A stretch of DNA of 64,000 nucleotides from NCBI RefSeq assembly GCF_000764655.1, contig NZ_JRGL01000092.1, positions 88,098 to 152,097 on the forward strand, written 5' to 3'. Position numbers and translations under genes: made by a program. Shown piece after piece: positions 28,937 to 38,800 of the stretch. Position 1 is the first letter of the stretch. Every line of letters starts with the position of its first letter. The stretch comes from Aeromonas aquatica. GTDB taxonomy: Bacteria; Pseudomonadota; Gammaproteobacteria; Enterobacterales; Aeromonadaceae. The notes beneath the pieces are model-generated. The model saw nothing but the letters and a program-made list of their open reading frames with translations. It ran no database searches and was not told the DNA's origin.

Positions 28937-29155
28937 GACGGAAGTTCTCCAGATGATGGCAGGTTGAAGGAGGCCGAGCTCATCGACCTCCTGCGGGTGA
29001 CGGCAGTCAGGGCCGTCGCCGTCTGAGCGTAGATCGACCGTGGCGGGTCTCCAGACGATGGGGGGCGAGTTTACTCAGCCCGGGTGAGGGATGACCAGCC
29101 TGGTTGCCCCGGCCTGTGAAGCCGATCCCAGGGCAAAGGTTTGCCCGAGCCGGGA

Positions 29156-29494
29156 TCAGCGCAGCCAGAACCAGGCGCCGGCAAATGCCAGCCAGCTCAG
29201 CGCCAGCAGTATCCAGGGCAGTGGGTGCTGGCGGGAGATCTCGATCATCTCGACTTCGATCTCTTCCTCCTGTTCGCCTTGCGGAAGAGACTTGGCCTTG
29301 GCGTGCAGTTTCTTCTGGCGATTGGCCTCCCGTGCCCGCGCCTTCATCTGCTTCTTGTATTCATCTACGCCCTTCTGGATCCCTTGCGCGATCAGCTGGG
29401 TCTGCTCCTTGGTCTGGCCCGGTTTCTGGTTGGCGCGGGCGATCTTCATCGCCTCTTGCTGGGTCTCGGGGGAAATCTTGTCGTACTTTGCCAT
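29156..29494 (-). CDS. DUF2956 family tail-anchored protein
   Basis: 112 residues. Basic, glutamine- and lysine-rich N-terminus (ETQQEAMKIARANQKPGQTK; EQTQLIAQGIQKGVDEYKKQ), an acidic stretch (GEQEEEIEVEMIE) and one C-terminal membrane helix (PWILLALSWLAFAGAWFWL). It matches the DUF2956 proteins of Vibrio and relatives as I remember them. Function unknown. The 253 bp up to ushA hold no gene. Confidence 0.7.
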   Translation of the reverse strand: MAKYDKISPETQQEAMKIARANQKPGQTKEQTQLIAQGIQKGVDEYKKQMKARAREANRQKKLHAKAKSLPQGEQEEEIEVEMIEISRQHPLPWILLALSWLAFAGAWFWLR

Positions 29495-29748
29495 TCGAGG
29501 TGCTCCTTGGCGTCGGTTGGCGGGAAGTATGCCATAACTGCTTCCCGCAGACTGCCATTTGGGCCGACGAAATAACCTGGTGTCGCACTGAAAAAGGGGC
29601 TGGATATCAGAACGCTAAATCAGGTTGCGTGGGTGATCACATTTAGCGGAATTTGTGAGTCGTCGATGAAAAATCGTCACATGTTGTTTGTTATATTACC
29701 GCCCGACCCGATGGCTTGGGTCGTCCAATAACAAAATAACAAGGTGAT

Positions 29749-31425
29749 ATGGAAATGAATTATAAATTTGTCAAAGGAAGTGTCGCACTGGCTGTACTCG
29801 CCGCGCTGAGTGGTTGTAATTCCTCCAAGAATGAAAGTGTCGCCCCCTGCAGCGAAAATGTCTGCAAACTCACCGTCCTGCACACCAACGATACCCATGG
29901 CCGTTTCTGGCACAACGACAAGGGTGAATATGGTATGGCGGCCCAAAAGACCCTGGTCGAGCGGCTGCGTGCCGAGGCCAAGGCGGCCGGCAGCGAGGTG
30001 CTGGTGCTCTCCGGTGGTGACGTGAACACCGGGGTACCCGAGTCGGATCTGCAGGATGCGGAGCCGGACTTCATGGCCATGAACAGCATTCGTTACGATG
30101 CCATGGCCGTGGGCAACCACGAATTTGACAACCCTTTGACTATCCTGGAAAAACAGCGTGAGTGGGCCAAATTCCCCATGATCTCTGCCAACATCTACGA
30201 CAAGGCCAGCGGCAAGCGCTACTTCGACCCCTACAAGGTGTTCAAGCTGGAGAACGGCCTCAAGGTTGCCGTGCTGGGCCTGACCACCGAAGACACCGCC
30301 CAGCTGGTGGATCCCAACAACGTCCAGACCCTGGAGTTCCGCGATCCGACCACGGAGGCCGCCAAGCTTGGCAAGCAGATCCGCAGCGATAAAGAAGCGA
30401 ATCTGGTCTTCGCCATCACCCACATGGGCCACTACGAGAATGGTCAGCACGGCAGCAATGCCCCTGGTGACGTCGAGATGGCGCGCGCGCTGCCGGCCGG
30501 CACCCTGGACGCCATCATAGGTGGTCACTCCCAGAACCCGGTCTGCATGGAGCCGGGTACCCCGGACAAATACGCCAACTTCCAGCCGGGGGACGACTGC
30601 CAGCCGGATCAGCAGAACGGCACCTGGATCATGCAGGCCCACGAGTGGGGCAAGTATGTGGGCCGTGCCCAGTTTGACTACCAGAATGGCAAACTGACCC
30701 TCACCCGCTACGACCTGATCCCGGTCAACCTGAAAGACAGCAAGGGTGCCTTCATTCAAGAAGAGATCACCAAGGATCCTGAGCTGTACAACACGTTGCT
30801 CGGCTATCAGGAGAAAGGGCAGCAGGAACTCGGCGTGGTGATCGGCTCCACCGACGGCAAGCTGGAAGGGGACAGGGCCGTGGTGCGCAGCCAGCAGACC
30901 AACCTGGGCCGCCTCATCACCACCGCCACGGCGCAGAAGCTGAACACCGACTTTGCCATCGTCAACTCCGGTGGGGTGCGTGACTCCATCGTCGCCGGCG
31001 ACATCAGCTACCGCAGCGTGCTGCTGGTACACCCCTTTGGCAACACGGTGAACAAGGCCGAGATGAAGGGCAGCGAGCTGGCGACCTACCTGGGCCAGGT
31101 AGCGACCAAGACCCGCACCACGGGTGGCTATGCCCAGTTTGGCGGCATCAGCATGGCGGTGGATTGCCAGGCCAAGAGCGTGACCATCAGCGATGTCGGT
31201 GGCAAGGCCTTCGATCCGGCGGCGACCTACAGCTTCGCCATCCCGAGCTTCAGCGCGTCTGGCGGTGACGGTTATCCGAAGATCAACACCATCAATGCCG
31301 GTCTGGTGGATGCCGCCGTATTGAAAGAGTTCATCGAGTTGAAGAAGACCATCCAGGTGGCCGATTATCAGCCCAATGGCGAAGTCAGTTATTTGAATTC
31401 CCCCTCGACTGCGGGTTGCCAATAA
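29749..31425 (+). CDS. ushA: 5'-nucleotidase / UDP-sugar hydrolase, UshA/NutA type, lipoprotein
   Basis: 558 residues. Lipobox LAALSGC, so probably anchored, as is NutA of Vibrio parahaemolyticus. Metallophosphatase motifs HTNDTHGRFW, SGGDVNTG, VGNHEFDN, ITHMGHY and GGHSQNPVC hold the two metal ions; the C-terminal domain has VNSGGVRDSI and the substrate-stacking region SFSASGGDGYPK. It dephosphorylates external nucleotides so that nucleosides can be taken up. Either ATG 29749 or ATG 29755 may start it. Confidence 0.93.
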   Translation: MEMNYKFVKGSVALAVLAALSGCNSSKNESVAPCSENVCKLTVLHTNDTHGRFWHNDKGEYGMAAQKTLVERLRAEAKAAGSEVLVLSGGDVNTGVPESDLQDAEPDFMAMNSIRYDAMAVGNHEFDNPLTILEKQREWAKFPMISANIYDKASGKRYFDPYKVFKLENGLKVAVLGLTTEDTAQLVDPNNVQTLEFRDPTTEAAKLGKQIRSDKEANLVFAITHMGHYENGQHGSNAPGDVEMARALPAGTLDAIIGGHSQNPVCMEPGTPDKYANFQPGDDCQPDQQNGTWIMQAHEWGKYVGRAQFDYQNGKLTLTRYDLIPVNLKDSKGAFIQEEITKDPELYNTLLGYQEKGQQELGVVIGSTDGKLEGDRAVVRSQQTNLGRLITTATAQKLNTDFAIVNSGGVRDSIVAGDISYRSVLLVHPFGNTVNKAEMKGSELATYLGQVATKTRTTGGYAQFGGISMAVDCQAKSVTISDVGGKAFDPAATYSFAIPSFSASGGDGYPKINTINAGLVDAAVLKEFIELKKTIQVADYQPNGEVSYLNSPSTAGCQ

Positions 31426-31449
31426 TACCCAGGCATCCTCGGTCTAATT

Positions 31450-31480
31450 AAAAAAAGGCAGCCATGGGCTGCCTTTTTTA
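31450..31480 (+). terminator. Terminator of ushA
   Basis: A7-GGCAGCC-ATG-GGCTGCC-T6, 25 bp after the stop. Confidence 0.92.
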
Positions 31481-31591
31481 TTCGCGCGTTATTCATGGCG
31501 GATCATTACATTGACGAGGTTGTTATTAATGACTGGCCATTGGGCGCGGTAACCTGAGCCAGGTGAAATGGCTCAGCGCCAGGGCGCAAAT

Positions 31592-31619
31592 AAAAAGGCG
31601 ACCCTGAGGTCGCCTTTTT
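31592..31619 (-). terminator. Terminator of the Tim44-domain gene
   Basis: AAAAAGGCGACC-CTGA-GGTCGCCTTTTT. It stands just after the 3' end of the minus-strand gene. Confidence 0.9.
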
Positions 31620-31641
31620 GAGATTTACCGGATTGAGCCTA

Positions 31642-32496
31642 TTACAGCTGCTCGATACCGGCGATGTGCCAGGGGGCATTGTCCTTGGCCAGGTTACGCT
31701 CGAGGTGCCATACCTCTTTGATGTCTTCCTCTACCTGCTCCTGACGGTCCATGTAGCGGCCGCTGAAGCGCACGCTGACCTGGGCCCAGTCGCTGCCGTA
31801 GTCGGCACGAACCAGCTGGGTGTCCACATACATCACTTCGGTATGCTGCTCGCCGGTCAGCTCGGCGCGGTCGGCCTTGAGCTGTTCGAACAGCTCCGGG
31901 CTCACGTATTCGCGAATCTTCTCCAGATCGTTCTTGTTCCAGGCTTCTTGCAGGGTGCGGTAGTGATCGCGGGCACCGGACAGGAAGCCATTCATGTCGA
32001 AGCCCGGGGGCAGGCGGAAGGGCACGTCACTGTCGGCAAAACCGGTGGCCTGGGGGGCGCTGTGGCTCTGCTCGAACTGCTGCGGGGCGGCCGATGGCGG
32101 CTGATAACCCGCATAGGCGGCCTGTGGCCGGGCCGTCGCCGCCTTGTTCTTGCGCAGGGTGCGGAACAGGAAGACGGCACCCAGGGCCAGCATGGCGATC
32201 AGCAGCATGTCCATGCCCTGCAGACCTTCGAAGGCGCCGCTACCCAGCAGGTAGGCGAACAGGCCGCCGGCCAGCAGGCCGCCGAGCAGGCCGCCCATCA
32301 TGCCGCTCTTCTTGGGCGCCGCGGCCAGGGTCGGGTTCTTGCCGTTCACTGGTGCTGCGGCCGGAGCCGGTTGCGCCGGCGCCGTCTTGTAGCTCTTGCC
32401 AAAGGATTTGCCGCCACCAAATTTCTTGGCTTCGGCGATGGGTGCCCCGAGGCCAATGGCCAGGATCACGGCAAACAGGGTCAGCATCTTTTTCAT
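31642..32496 (-). CDS. Tim44-like domain membrane protein
   Basis: 284 residues. Signal or membrane segment MKKMLTLFAVILAIGLGAPI, a Gly/Ala/Pro-rich linker (KKFGGGKSFGKSYKTAP), glycine-rich membrane helix GMMGGLLGGLLAGGLFAYLL and a second helix MLLIAMLALGAVFLFRTL. The C-terminal Tim44-like domain (about 165-284) has GFDMNGFLSGARDHYRTLQE and DTQLVRADYGSDWAQVSVRF. In bacteria the role is unknown. I start at 32496, which has AAGAG upstream; an ATG at 32517 is in frame. Confidence 0.85.
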   Translation of the reverse strand: MKKMLTLFAVILAIGLGAPIAEAKKFGGGKSFGKSYKTAPAQPAPAAAPVNGKNPTLAAAPKKSGMMGGLLGGLLAGGLFAYLLGSGAFEGLQGMDMLLIAMLALGAVFLFRTLRKNKAATARPQAAYAGYQPPSAAPQQFEQSHSAPQATGFADSDVPFRLPPGFDMNGFLSGARDHYRTLQEAWNKNDLEKIREYVSPELFEQLKADRAELTGEQHTEVMYVDTQLVRADYGSDWAQVSVRFSGRYMDRQEQVEEDIKEVWHLERNLAKDNAPWHIAGIEQL

Positions 32497-32668
32497 TTTG
32501 ACTCTTTTCACTCTCATGTGGATGGGGGCATGCTCTGCTTGTACGAGGCGCATGGCAGGCTGCCAGTCCCTTTTTGTGGTGCAGCTTGCGACTATGATTA
32601 ACATGTTTGGCATGAATTATTCATGAACAGATTGTGCCCCATTCAGGGGCTTTTGCAGGAGAAGCGCT

Positions 32669-32770
32669 ATGAAAAACAGACGACCGAGCCGGACGGTGCG
32701 CAGGCTGCGCAACAAGATGAGAAGCAAGGTGCAGGATCCGGTCCTGGTGTGGCCCTTCCTCGTGCTGTGA
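32669..32770 (+). CDS. Possible small basic protein upstream of dnaB
   Basis: 33 codons, MKNRRPSRTVRRLRNKMRSK then VQDPVLVWPFLVL. A good ribosome site (CAGGAGAAGCGCT) precedes the ATG, and a hairpin GCCCC-ATTCA-GGGGC with TTTT lies just upstream, so it might also be an attenuator leader. It is strongly basic. The rest of the 417-bp gap between the Tim44 gene and dnaB shows no other gene. Chance occurrence cannot be excluded. Confidence 0.35.
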   Translation: MKNRRPSRTVRRLRNKMRSKVQDPVLVWPFLVL

Positions 32771-32920
32771 GGCTGCGCCATGGTCCCGAAGCACGATGAG
32801 CGCAGGCTGCGCCAGCAACCCCTGGGAGGAGGGTGAAGTGAATGGCGCGCATTAGCGCTCGCGGTGGCGGGGTTTCTTTTGTAAAATTCCCGTCCCCTTC
32901 CCGCTGCGGTTTTTATGTGT

Positions 32921-34315
32921 ATGGCAGAGCAAGTGACGGCGAAAAAAGACGCCAAGACACAACAGCTGAAAGTTCCCCCCCACTCCTTTGAGGCCGAGCA
33001 GTCCGTACTGGGCGGCCTGATGCTGGATAACGAGGCCTGGGACAGGGTCGCCGAGCGGGTGATCGACAAGGATTTCTACAGCCGTCCCCACCGTCTCATC
33101 TTCCAGGCCATGACCCGTCTCTCCAACGCGGGTAACCCCATCGATCTCATCACATTGCAGGAGGAGCTGGAGCGCTCCGAGCAGTTGGAAGAGTCGGGAG
33201 GTTTTGCCTATCTGGTGGAGATCGCCAAGAACACCCCGAGCGCCGCCAACATCAACGCCTACGCCGAAATCGTGCGTGAGCGGGCCGTGGTACGGGAGAT
33301 GATCTCGGTCGCCAACGAGATAGTCGAGGCGGGTTACGAGCCCCAGGGCCGTACCTCCGGCGATCTGCTGGACTTGGCCGAGAGCAAGGTGTTCCAGATT
33401 GCCGAGCAGCGCACCAGCGCCAACGAGGGCCCCCAGCCGCTCAAGCTCATCCTGGAGCAGACGGTCGACAAGATTGAAGAGCTGTTCAAGACCCCTCACA
33501 ACGGGGTGACTGGCGTCTCCAGCGGTTACGGCGATCTCGACAAGATGACCGCCGGCCTGCAGCGCTCGGATCTCATCATAGTGGCGGCCCGTCCCTCCAT
33601 GGGCAAGACGACGTTTGCCATGAACCTGTGCGAGCACGCGGCGCTCACCGCCGACAAACCGGTGCTGATCTTCTCCCTGGAGATGCCCTCCGAGCAGATC
33701 ATCATGCGTATGCTCGCCTCTGTGGGGCGCATCGATCAGACCAAGGTGCGGACCGGCCAGCTCGACGACGAAGATTGGGCGCGCCTCTCCTCCACCATGG
33801 GGCTGCTGCTGGAGAAGGGCAAGATGTACATCGATGACGCCTCCGGCCTGACCCCGACCGACGTGCGTTCCCGTGCGCGGCGCATCGCCCGGGAGCACGG
33901 TGGCCTCTCCATGATCATGATCGACTACCTGCAGCTGATGCGGGTGCCGGCGCTGTCCGACAACCGGACCCTGGAAATCGGTGAAATCTCCCGCTCCCTC
34001 AAGGCGCTGGCGAAAGAGCTGCAATGCCCGGTGGTGGCGCTCTCCCAGCTGAACCGGAGCCTGGAGCAGCGCGCCGACAAGCGCCCGGTCAACTCGGATC
34101 TGCGGGAATCAGGCTCCATCGAGCAGGATGCGGATCTGATCATGTTTATCTACCGTGATGAGGTCTATCACGACGACAGTCCCGACAAGGGGATTGCCGA
34201 GATCATCATCGGCAAGCAGCGTAACGGCCCCATAGGCCGGGTGCGCCTCACCTTCCAGGGCCAGTTCTCCCGGTTCGACAACTATGCCGGTCCGGCGTTT
34301 GATGACGATTACTAA
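32921..34315 (+). CDS. dnaB: Replicative DNA helicase DnaB
   Basis: 464 residues. N-terminal domain (LKVPPHSFEAEQSVLGGLML) and RecA-like motor with Walker A ARPSMGKTTFAMN, Walker B MIMIDYLQLM and the arginine-finger region LRESGSIEQDADLIMFIYRD. It closely follows E. coli DnaB (471 residues) and has no intein. MAEQ at 32921 or MCM at 32915 may start it. It is followed by a diverged copy of its own 3' end and then by alr in the same direction; E. coli also has dnaB-alr. Confidence 0.97.
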   Translation: MAEQVTAKKDAKTQQLKVPPHSFEAEQSVLGGLMLDNEAWDRVAERVIDKDFYSRPHRLIFQAMTRLSNAGNPIDLITLQEELERSEQLEESGGFAYLVEIAKNTPSAANINAYAEIVRERAVVREMISVANEIVEAGYEPQGRTSGDLLDLAESKVFQIAEQRTSANEGPQPLKLILEQTVDKIEELFKTPHNGVTGVSSGYGDLDKMTAGLQRSDLIIVAARPSMGKTTFAMNLCEHAALTADKPVLIFSLEMPSEQIIMRMLASVGRIDQTKVRTGQLDDEDWARLSSTMGLLLEKGKMYIDDASGLTPTDVRSRARRIAREHGGLSMIMIDYLQLMRVPALSDNRTLEIGEISRSLKALAKELQCPVVALSQLNRSLEQRADKRPVNSDLRESGSIEQDADLIMFIYRDEVYHDDSPDKGIAEIIIGKQRNGPIGRVRLTFQGQFSRFDNYAGPAFDDDY

Positions 34316-34362
34316 GTAAGGGCCGGTCTGCGCACTCATATCAGTGCGTAAGTCCCCCCTGA

Positions 34363-34425
34363 TTCCAGACACAGTTTTCCCGGTTCGACAATTCTGCCGG
34401 TCCGGCCTTAGACGATGACTATCAA
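34363..34425 (+). repeat. Diverged second copy of the dnaB 3' end ('tail echo')
   Basis: It reads in phase FQTQFSRFDNSAGPALDDDY, against FQGQFSRFDNYAGPAFDDDY at the true end (34253-34315). Seven of the codon differences are synonymous and three change the residue; the stop TAA has become CAA. A small hairpin CGCACT/AGTGCG (34330-34347) separates it from dnaB. Confidence 0.92.
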
Positions 34426-34486
34426 GGGATGACACCACTCGGTGCCTGGCGCGCGTGCGCCATCATGCCCTCGTAAGGGAAAACAG

Positions 34487-35560
34487 ATGAAAGCGGCTAT
34501 TGCCCAAATCGATACCTCGGCCCTGCGCCACAACCTCGCCGTGGTCAAGCGCCACGCCCCTTCCTGCAAGATCATCGCCGTGGTCAAGGCCAACGCCTAT
34601 GGCCATGGTCTGCTGCCGGTGGCCCGCACCCTGGTGGATGCGGACGCCTATGCGGTGGCCCGCATCGAGGAGGCGCTGATGCTGCGCTCCTGCGCCGTGG
34701 TCAAACCCATAGTGCTGCTGGAGGGCTTCTTCTCGAGCGCGGATCTGCCGGTGCTGGCAGCCAACAACCTGCAGACGGCGGTGCACACCTGGGAGCAGCT
34801 CGAGGCCCTGGAGCAGGCCGAGCTGCCGGCCCCCGTGGTGGCCTGGCTCAAGCTCGACACCGGCATGCACCGGCTCGGGGTGCGGGCCGAGGAGATGCCC
34901 GCCTTTATCGAGCGGCTGGCCCGCTGCAAGAACGTGGTGCAGCCGTTCAACATCATGACCCACTTCAGCCGCTCCGATGAGCTCGAGCAGCCCACCACCC
35001 GTGAGCAGATCGATCTCTTCAGCCGCCTGACCGCGCCGCTCAAAGGCGAGCGCGCCATGGCGAACTCGGCGGGTATCCTGGCCTGGCCGGACTCCCACTG
35101 CGACTGGGTGCGCCCCGGCGTCATCCTGTACGGTGTGTCGCCTTTCCCTAACACGGTGGCGGCGGATTTTGACCTCAAGCCGGTGATGACCCTCAAGACC
35201 CAGCTCATCGCGGTGCGAGATCACAAGGCCGGCGAGCCGGTGGGCTATGGCGCCAACTGGGTGTCGACCCGGGATACCCGACTCGGCGTCATCGCCATCG
35301 GCTATGGCGACGGCTATCCCCGCATGGCACCCAACGGCACCTCTGTGCTGGTCAATGGCCGCATAGTGCCCCTGGTGGGCCGGGTCTCCATGGACATGAC
35401 CACAGTGGACTTGGGCCCGGGTGCCACCGACAAGGCTGGCGACGAGGCCGTGCTCTGGGGCGAAGGTTTGCCAGTGGAGCGGGTCGCCGACGAGATTGGC
35501 ACCATTCCTTATGAGCTGATCACCAAGCTGACGTCCAGAGTGTTTATGGAGTACGTCTAA
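34487..35560 (+). CDS. alr: Alanine racemase
   Basis: 357 residues. PLP lysine K34 in [59 protein letters not shown] (second catalytic Tyr region), [14 protein letters not shown] and [14 protein letters not shown]. It makes D-alanine for peptidoglycan. The ATG at 34487 follows TAAGGG. Located after dnaB as in E. coli, which argues for the housekeeping Alr. Confidence 0.96.
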   Translation: MKAAIAQIDTSALRHNLAVVKRHAPSCKIIAVVKANAYGHGLLPVARTLVDADAYAVARIEEALMLRSCAVVKPIVLLEGFFSSADLPVLAANNLQTAVHTWEQLEALEQAELPAPVVAWLKLDTGMHRLGVRAEEMPAFIERLARCKNVVQPFNIMTHFSRSDELEQPTTREQIDLFSRLTAPLKGERAMANSAGILAWPDSHCDWVRPGVILYGVSPFPNTVAADFDLKPVMTLKTQLIAVRDHKAGEPVGYGANWVSTRDTRLGVIAIGYGDGYPRMAPNGTSVLVNGRIVPLVGRVSMDMTTVDLGPGATDKAGDEAVLWGEGLPVERVADEIGTIPYELITKLTSRVFMEYV

Positions 35561-35577
35561 CCCTTTGACTTGGGATG

Positions 35578-35658
35578 GCGGCCGAGGAGATAGGCACAAC
35601 TTCTCCCTACGAGTCGATCACCAAACTCACCTCTCGGGTCTTTATGGAGTATGTGTAG
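35578..35658 (+). repeat. Diverged second copy of the alr 3' end ('tail echo')
   Basis: It reads AAEEIGTTSPYESITKLTSR then VFMEYV-stop, against [19 protein letters not shown] then VFMEYV-stop. About twelve codons differ synonymously (including AGA to CGG for Arg and TAA to TAG for stop); few change residues, and one codon is inserted. It starts 17 bp after the alr stop. Confidence 0.94.
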
Positions 35659-35664
35659 GCGAGT

Positions 35665-35703
35665 CCCCTCATCCCCGACCCTTCTCCCGCGAGGGGAGAA
35701 GGG
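35665..35703. repeat. Dispersed palindromic intergenic repeat, copy A
   Basis: CCCCTCATCCCCGACCCTTC followed by TCCCGCGAGGGGAGAAGGG. Its reverse complement recurs at 60735-60773 with one mismatch. It starts 6 bp after the alr tail echo. Such CCTCATCCC...GGGAGAAGGG units are common intergenic elements in gamma-proteobacteria. Confidence 0.8.
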
Positions 35704-35708
35704 GGAAC

Positions 35709-35742
35709 AAGAAGGCCGCCCCGATAAGGGCGGCCTTCTTTT
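35709..35742. terminator. Terminator after alr
   Basis: AAGAAGGCCGCCC-CGATAA-GGGCGGCCTTCTT, then TT. Confidence 0.88.
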
Positions 35743-35773
35743 ATGCTCGTTTATCCCATGGCCGAAAGAACAA

Positions 35774-35791
35774 GCCCCGCGTCTGCGGGGC
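35774..35791 (-). terminator. Possible terminator of putA
   Basis: GCCCCGC-GTCT-GCGGGGC. On the minus strand it is followed by TTGTTCTTT, 26 bp after the putA stop. Confidence 0.6.
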
Positions 35792-35816
35792 CTGGCTCTC
35801 TGTCGGTGTGTGGTGC

Positions 35817-38800
35817 TTAGCCTATGGTCATCAGGCTGGCGTTGCCACCGGCGGCGGCGGTGTTGACCGAGAGGGCGTGCTCGATCAGCAGGCGCTCCAG
35901 GGGGATGTCGGTCTCGCCACGGTGCAGGCCGTGCACGCCGACGATGGCGCCAGGGCGCGCGGCGGCGAGCTTGCTCACCTCGATCAGCTGATCCGAGTCG
36001 CCGTGGTGCAGCAGGGCATCGAAGCCGATGTCGCCGTTGGCCCAGTCCGCCACCAGCTGGATGCGGCCCCGTGCCTCGGCCGGCAGGCCGGCTTGCAGGG
36101 TACGGTTCTGGGCGTTGTCCTGCCACAGCACTTGCGTCCCGACCGCGAGACAGGCCGCCAGCTGGGCCAGCAGATCCGCTTTATCCTCGGCCAGACAGAG
36201 CACCCGCTCCCTGGGTAGCAGGCTGTAAGTGTTGCGCTCACCGGTGGGGCCGACCAGCACCTGGGTCAGACCGCTCTGGGCCAGCTCGCCATACTGGTCG
36301 CACAGGGCTACCAGCGCTTTCTCTTGCTTGGCTGCCCAGTTGCGCAGCGCCTGCAGGACCGGCTTGGTCGCCTCGGTGCGCTGGATTGCACCCGGCTCCT
36401 GGCGCAGATGGCTGGCCACCGCATCCTGCGGGCGGGTCGCCAGCAGGCGGTACATGTAGAGCGGACCACCGGCCTTGGGACCGGTGCCGGAGAGACCCTC
36501 GCCACCGAAGGGCTGCACCCCTACCACGGCACCCACTATGTTGCGGTTCACGTAGAGGTTGCCGACCTTGGCGGTGTTGACCACCTGGGCGATGGTCTCG
36601 TCGATCCGGGTATGCACCCCCAGCGTCAGGCCGTAGCCGCTGTCGTTGATCTGCGCGAGCAGCTCGCCGAGCTTGGCGCGCGGGTAACGCACCAGGTGCA
36701 GCACCGGGCCGAACACCTCGCGGCCGAGTTCATCCAGGCTGTCGAGCTCGATCAGGGTCGGCAGCACGAAGGTGCCGCGGCTGTAATCGGCGCCCTTGTC
36801 TGCACACAGAGGGACACGGGCAATTTGATGCACCTTGCGACTCTTGTCGGTCATGGCCTTGATGTGCTGCTCGATATTGGCCTTGGCCTCGGCGTCGATG
36901 ACAGGGCCTATGTCGGTGGAGAGGTGCTCGGGGTTGCCGACCTTGTACTCGGCCATGGCCCCCTTGAGCATGCGGATCACCCGCTCCGCCACATCGTCCT
37001 GCACGCACAGCACCCGCAGGGCGGAGCAGCGCTGGCCGGCGCTGTCGAACGCCGAGGAGATGACGTCCATCACCACCTGCTCGGTCAGGGCGGAGGAGTC
37101 GACGATCATGGCGTTCTGGCCACCGGTCTCGGCGATGAGGGGGATGGTGCGGCCCTGGGCATCGAGGCGACCGGCCAGGTTGCGGGAGATGATGCCCGCC
37201 ACCTCGGTGGAGCCGGTGAACATGACGCCACGGATCCGCTCGTCGGCGATAAGCGCCGCGCCCACCGTCTCACCGCGGCCCGGCAGCAGTTGCACCGCGC
37301 CCTCGGGGACCCCTGCCTCGCGCAGGATGCGCACCGCCTGGGCGGCGATGAGGGGGGTCTGCTCGGCGGGTTTCGCCAGCACCGTATTGCCGGCTGCCAG
37401 CGCGGCGCAGACCTGACCGCTGAAGATGGCCAGCGGGAAGTTCCAGGGGCTGATGCAGACCACGGGGCCCAGCGGCCTGTGGCTGTCGTTGGCGAAGTGG
37501 TTGCGGGCCTGGGCGGCGTAGTAACGCAGGAAGTCCACCGCCTCGCGCACCTCGGCGATGGCGTTGCTGAAGGTCTTGCCGGATTCGCGCACCAGCAGGC
37601 CCATCAGGGGCTGCAGCTCTGACTCCATCAGATTGGCGGCTCTGTCCAGCACGGCGGCACGCTCGGCCGGCGGAGTCGATTGCCAGATCTGGCCGCTGGC
37701 CAGAGCGCAGGCCAGCGCACTGTCGACCAGCTCGGGAGTGGCTTCACTCACCTGACCAACCAGATCACGGTGATCCGCCGGGTTGACCACAGCCTGGAAC
37801 TCGGTCGGTGCCGGCACCTCGGTACCCAACATGGGCAGCGCCTGATAGCGGGTATTGGTGCTGCCGAGCAGGGCGGCGGACAGGGATCCGAGGCGATGTT
37901 CGTTCGCGAGATCCAGTCCTTCGGAGTTCGGGCGGGCGTCGCCGTACAGATCCCGGGGCAGGGGGATGCGCGGGTGCGGCAGGCCCAGGGTGCCTTCGCG
38001 GGCGGCCATCTGCTCGATCTGCTGCACCGGATCCTGCACCAGATCCTGCAGCGAGATGCTGTTGTCCGCGATGCGGTTGACGAAGGAGGTGTTGGCCCCG
38101 TTCTCCAGCAGGCGGCGCACCAAGTAGGCGAGCAGGGTCTCGTGGCTGCCGACCGGCGCATAGATGCGGCAGGGGCGACCGAGCTTGCCGTCGGCGACCT
38201 TGCCGACTACCTGTTCGTACAGCGGTTCACCCATGCCGTGCAGGCACTGGAACTCGTACTGGCCAGGGTAGTAGTTCTGCCCGGCCAGCTGGTAGATGGC
38301 CGACAGGGAGTGGGCGTTGTGGGTGGCGAACTGCGGGTAGATGGCTTCCGGTACCGCCAGCAGCTTGCGGGCACAGGCGAGGTAGGAGAGATCGGTGTAG
38401 GGCTTGCGGGTATAGACCGGATAGCCTTCCAGGCCGTCCTGCTGGGCGCGTTTGATCTCGCTGTCCCAGTAGGCGCCCTTCACCAGCCGGATCATCAGGC
38501 GGTGACGGCTGCGCTTGGCCAAGTCGATGACGTAGTCGATGGCATAGGGGCAGCGCTTCTGATAGGCCTGAATGACGAAGCCGATGCCATTCCAATCGGC
38601 GAGGCTCGGATCGAAGCAGAGCCGCTCCAGCAGATCGAGGGAGATCTCCAGCCGATCGGCCTCCTCGGCGTCGATGTTGATGCCGATGTCGTACTGCTTG
38701 GCGAGCTGGGTCAGGGAGAGCAGGGTGGGGTAGAGCTCTTCCATCACCCGATCGTACTGGGCGCGGCTGTAGCGCGGGTGCAGGGCGGAGAGCTTGATGG

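Noticed and set aside
32617..33069. 150-codon antisense frame over the dnaB start
   Set aside because: No family, overlaps the conserved dnaB N-terminus and its leader.
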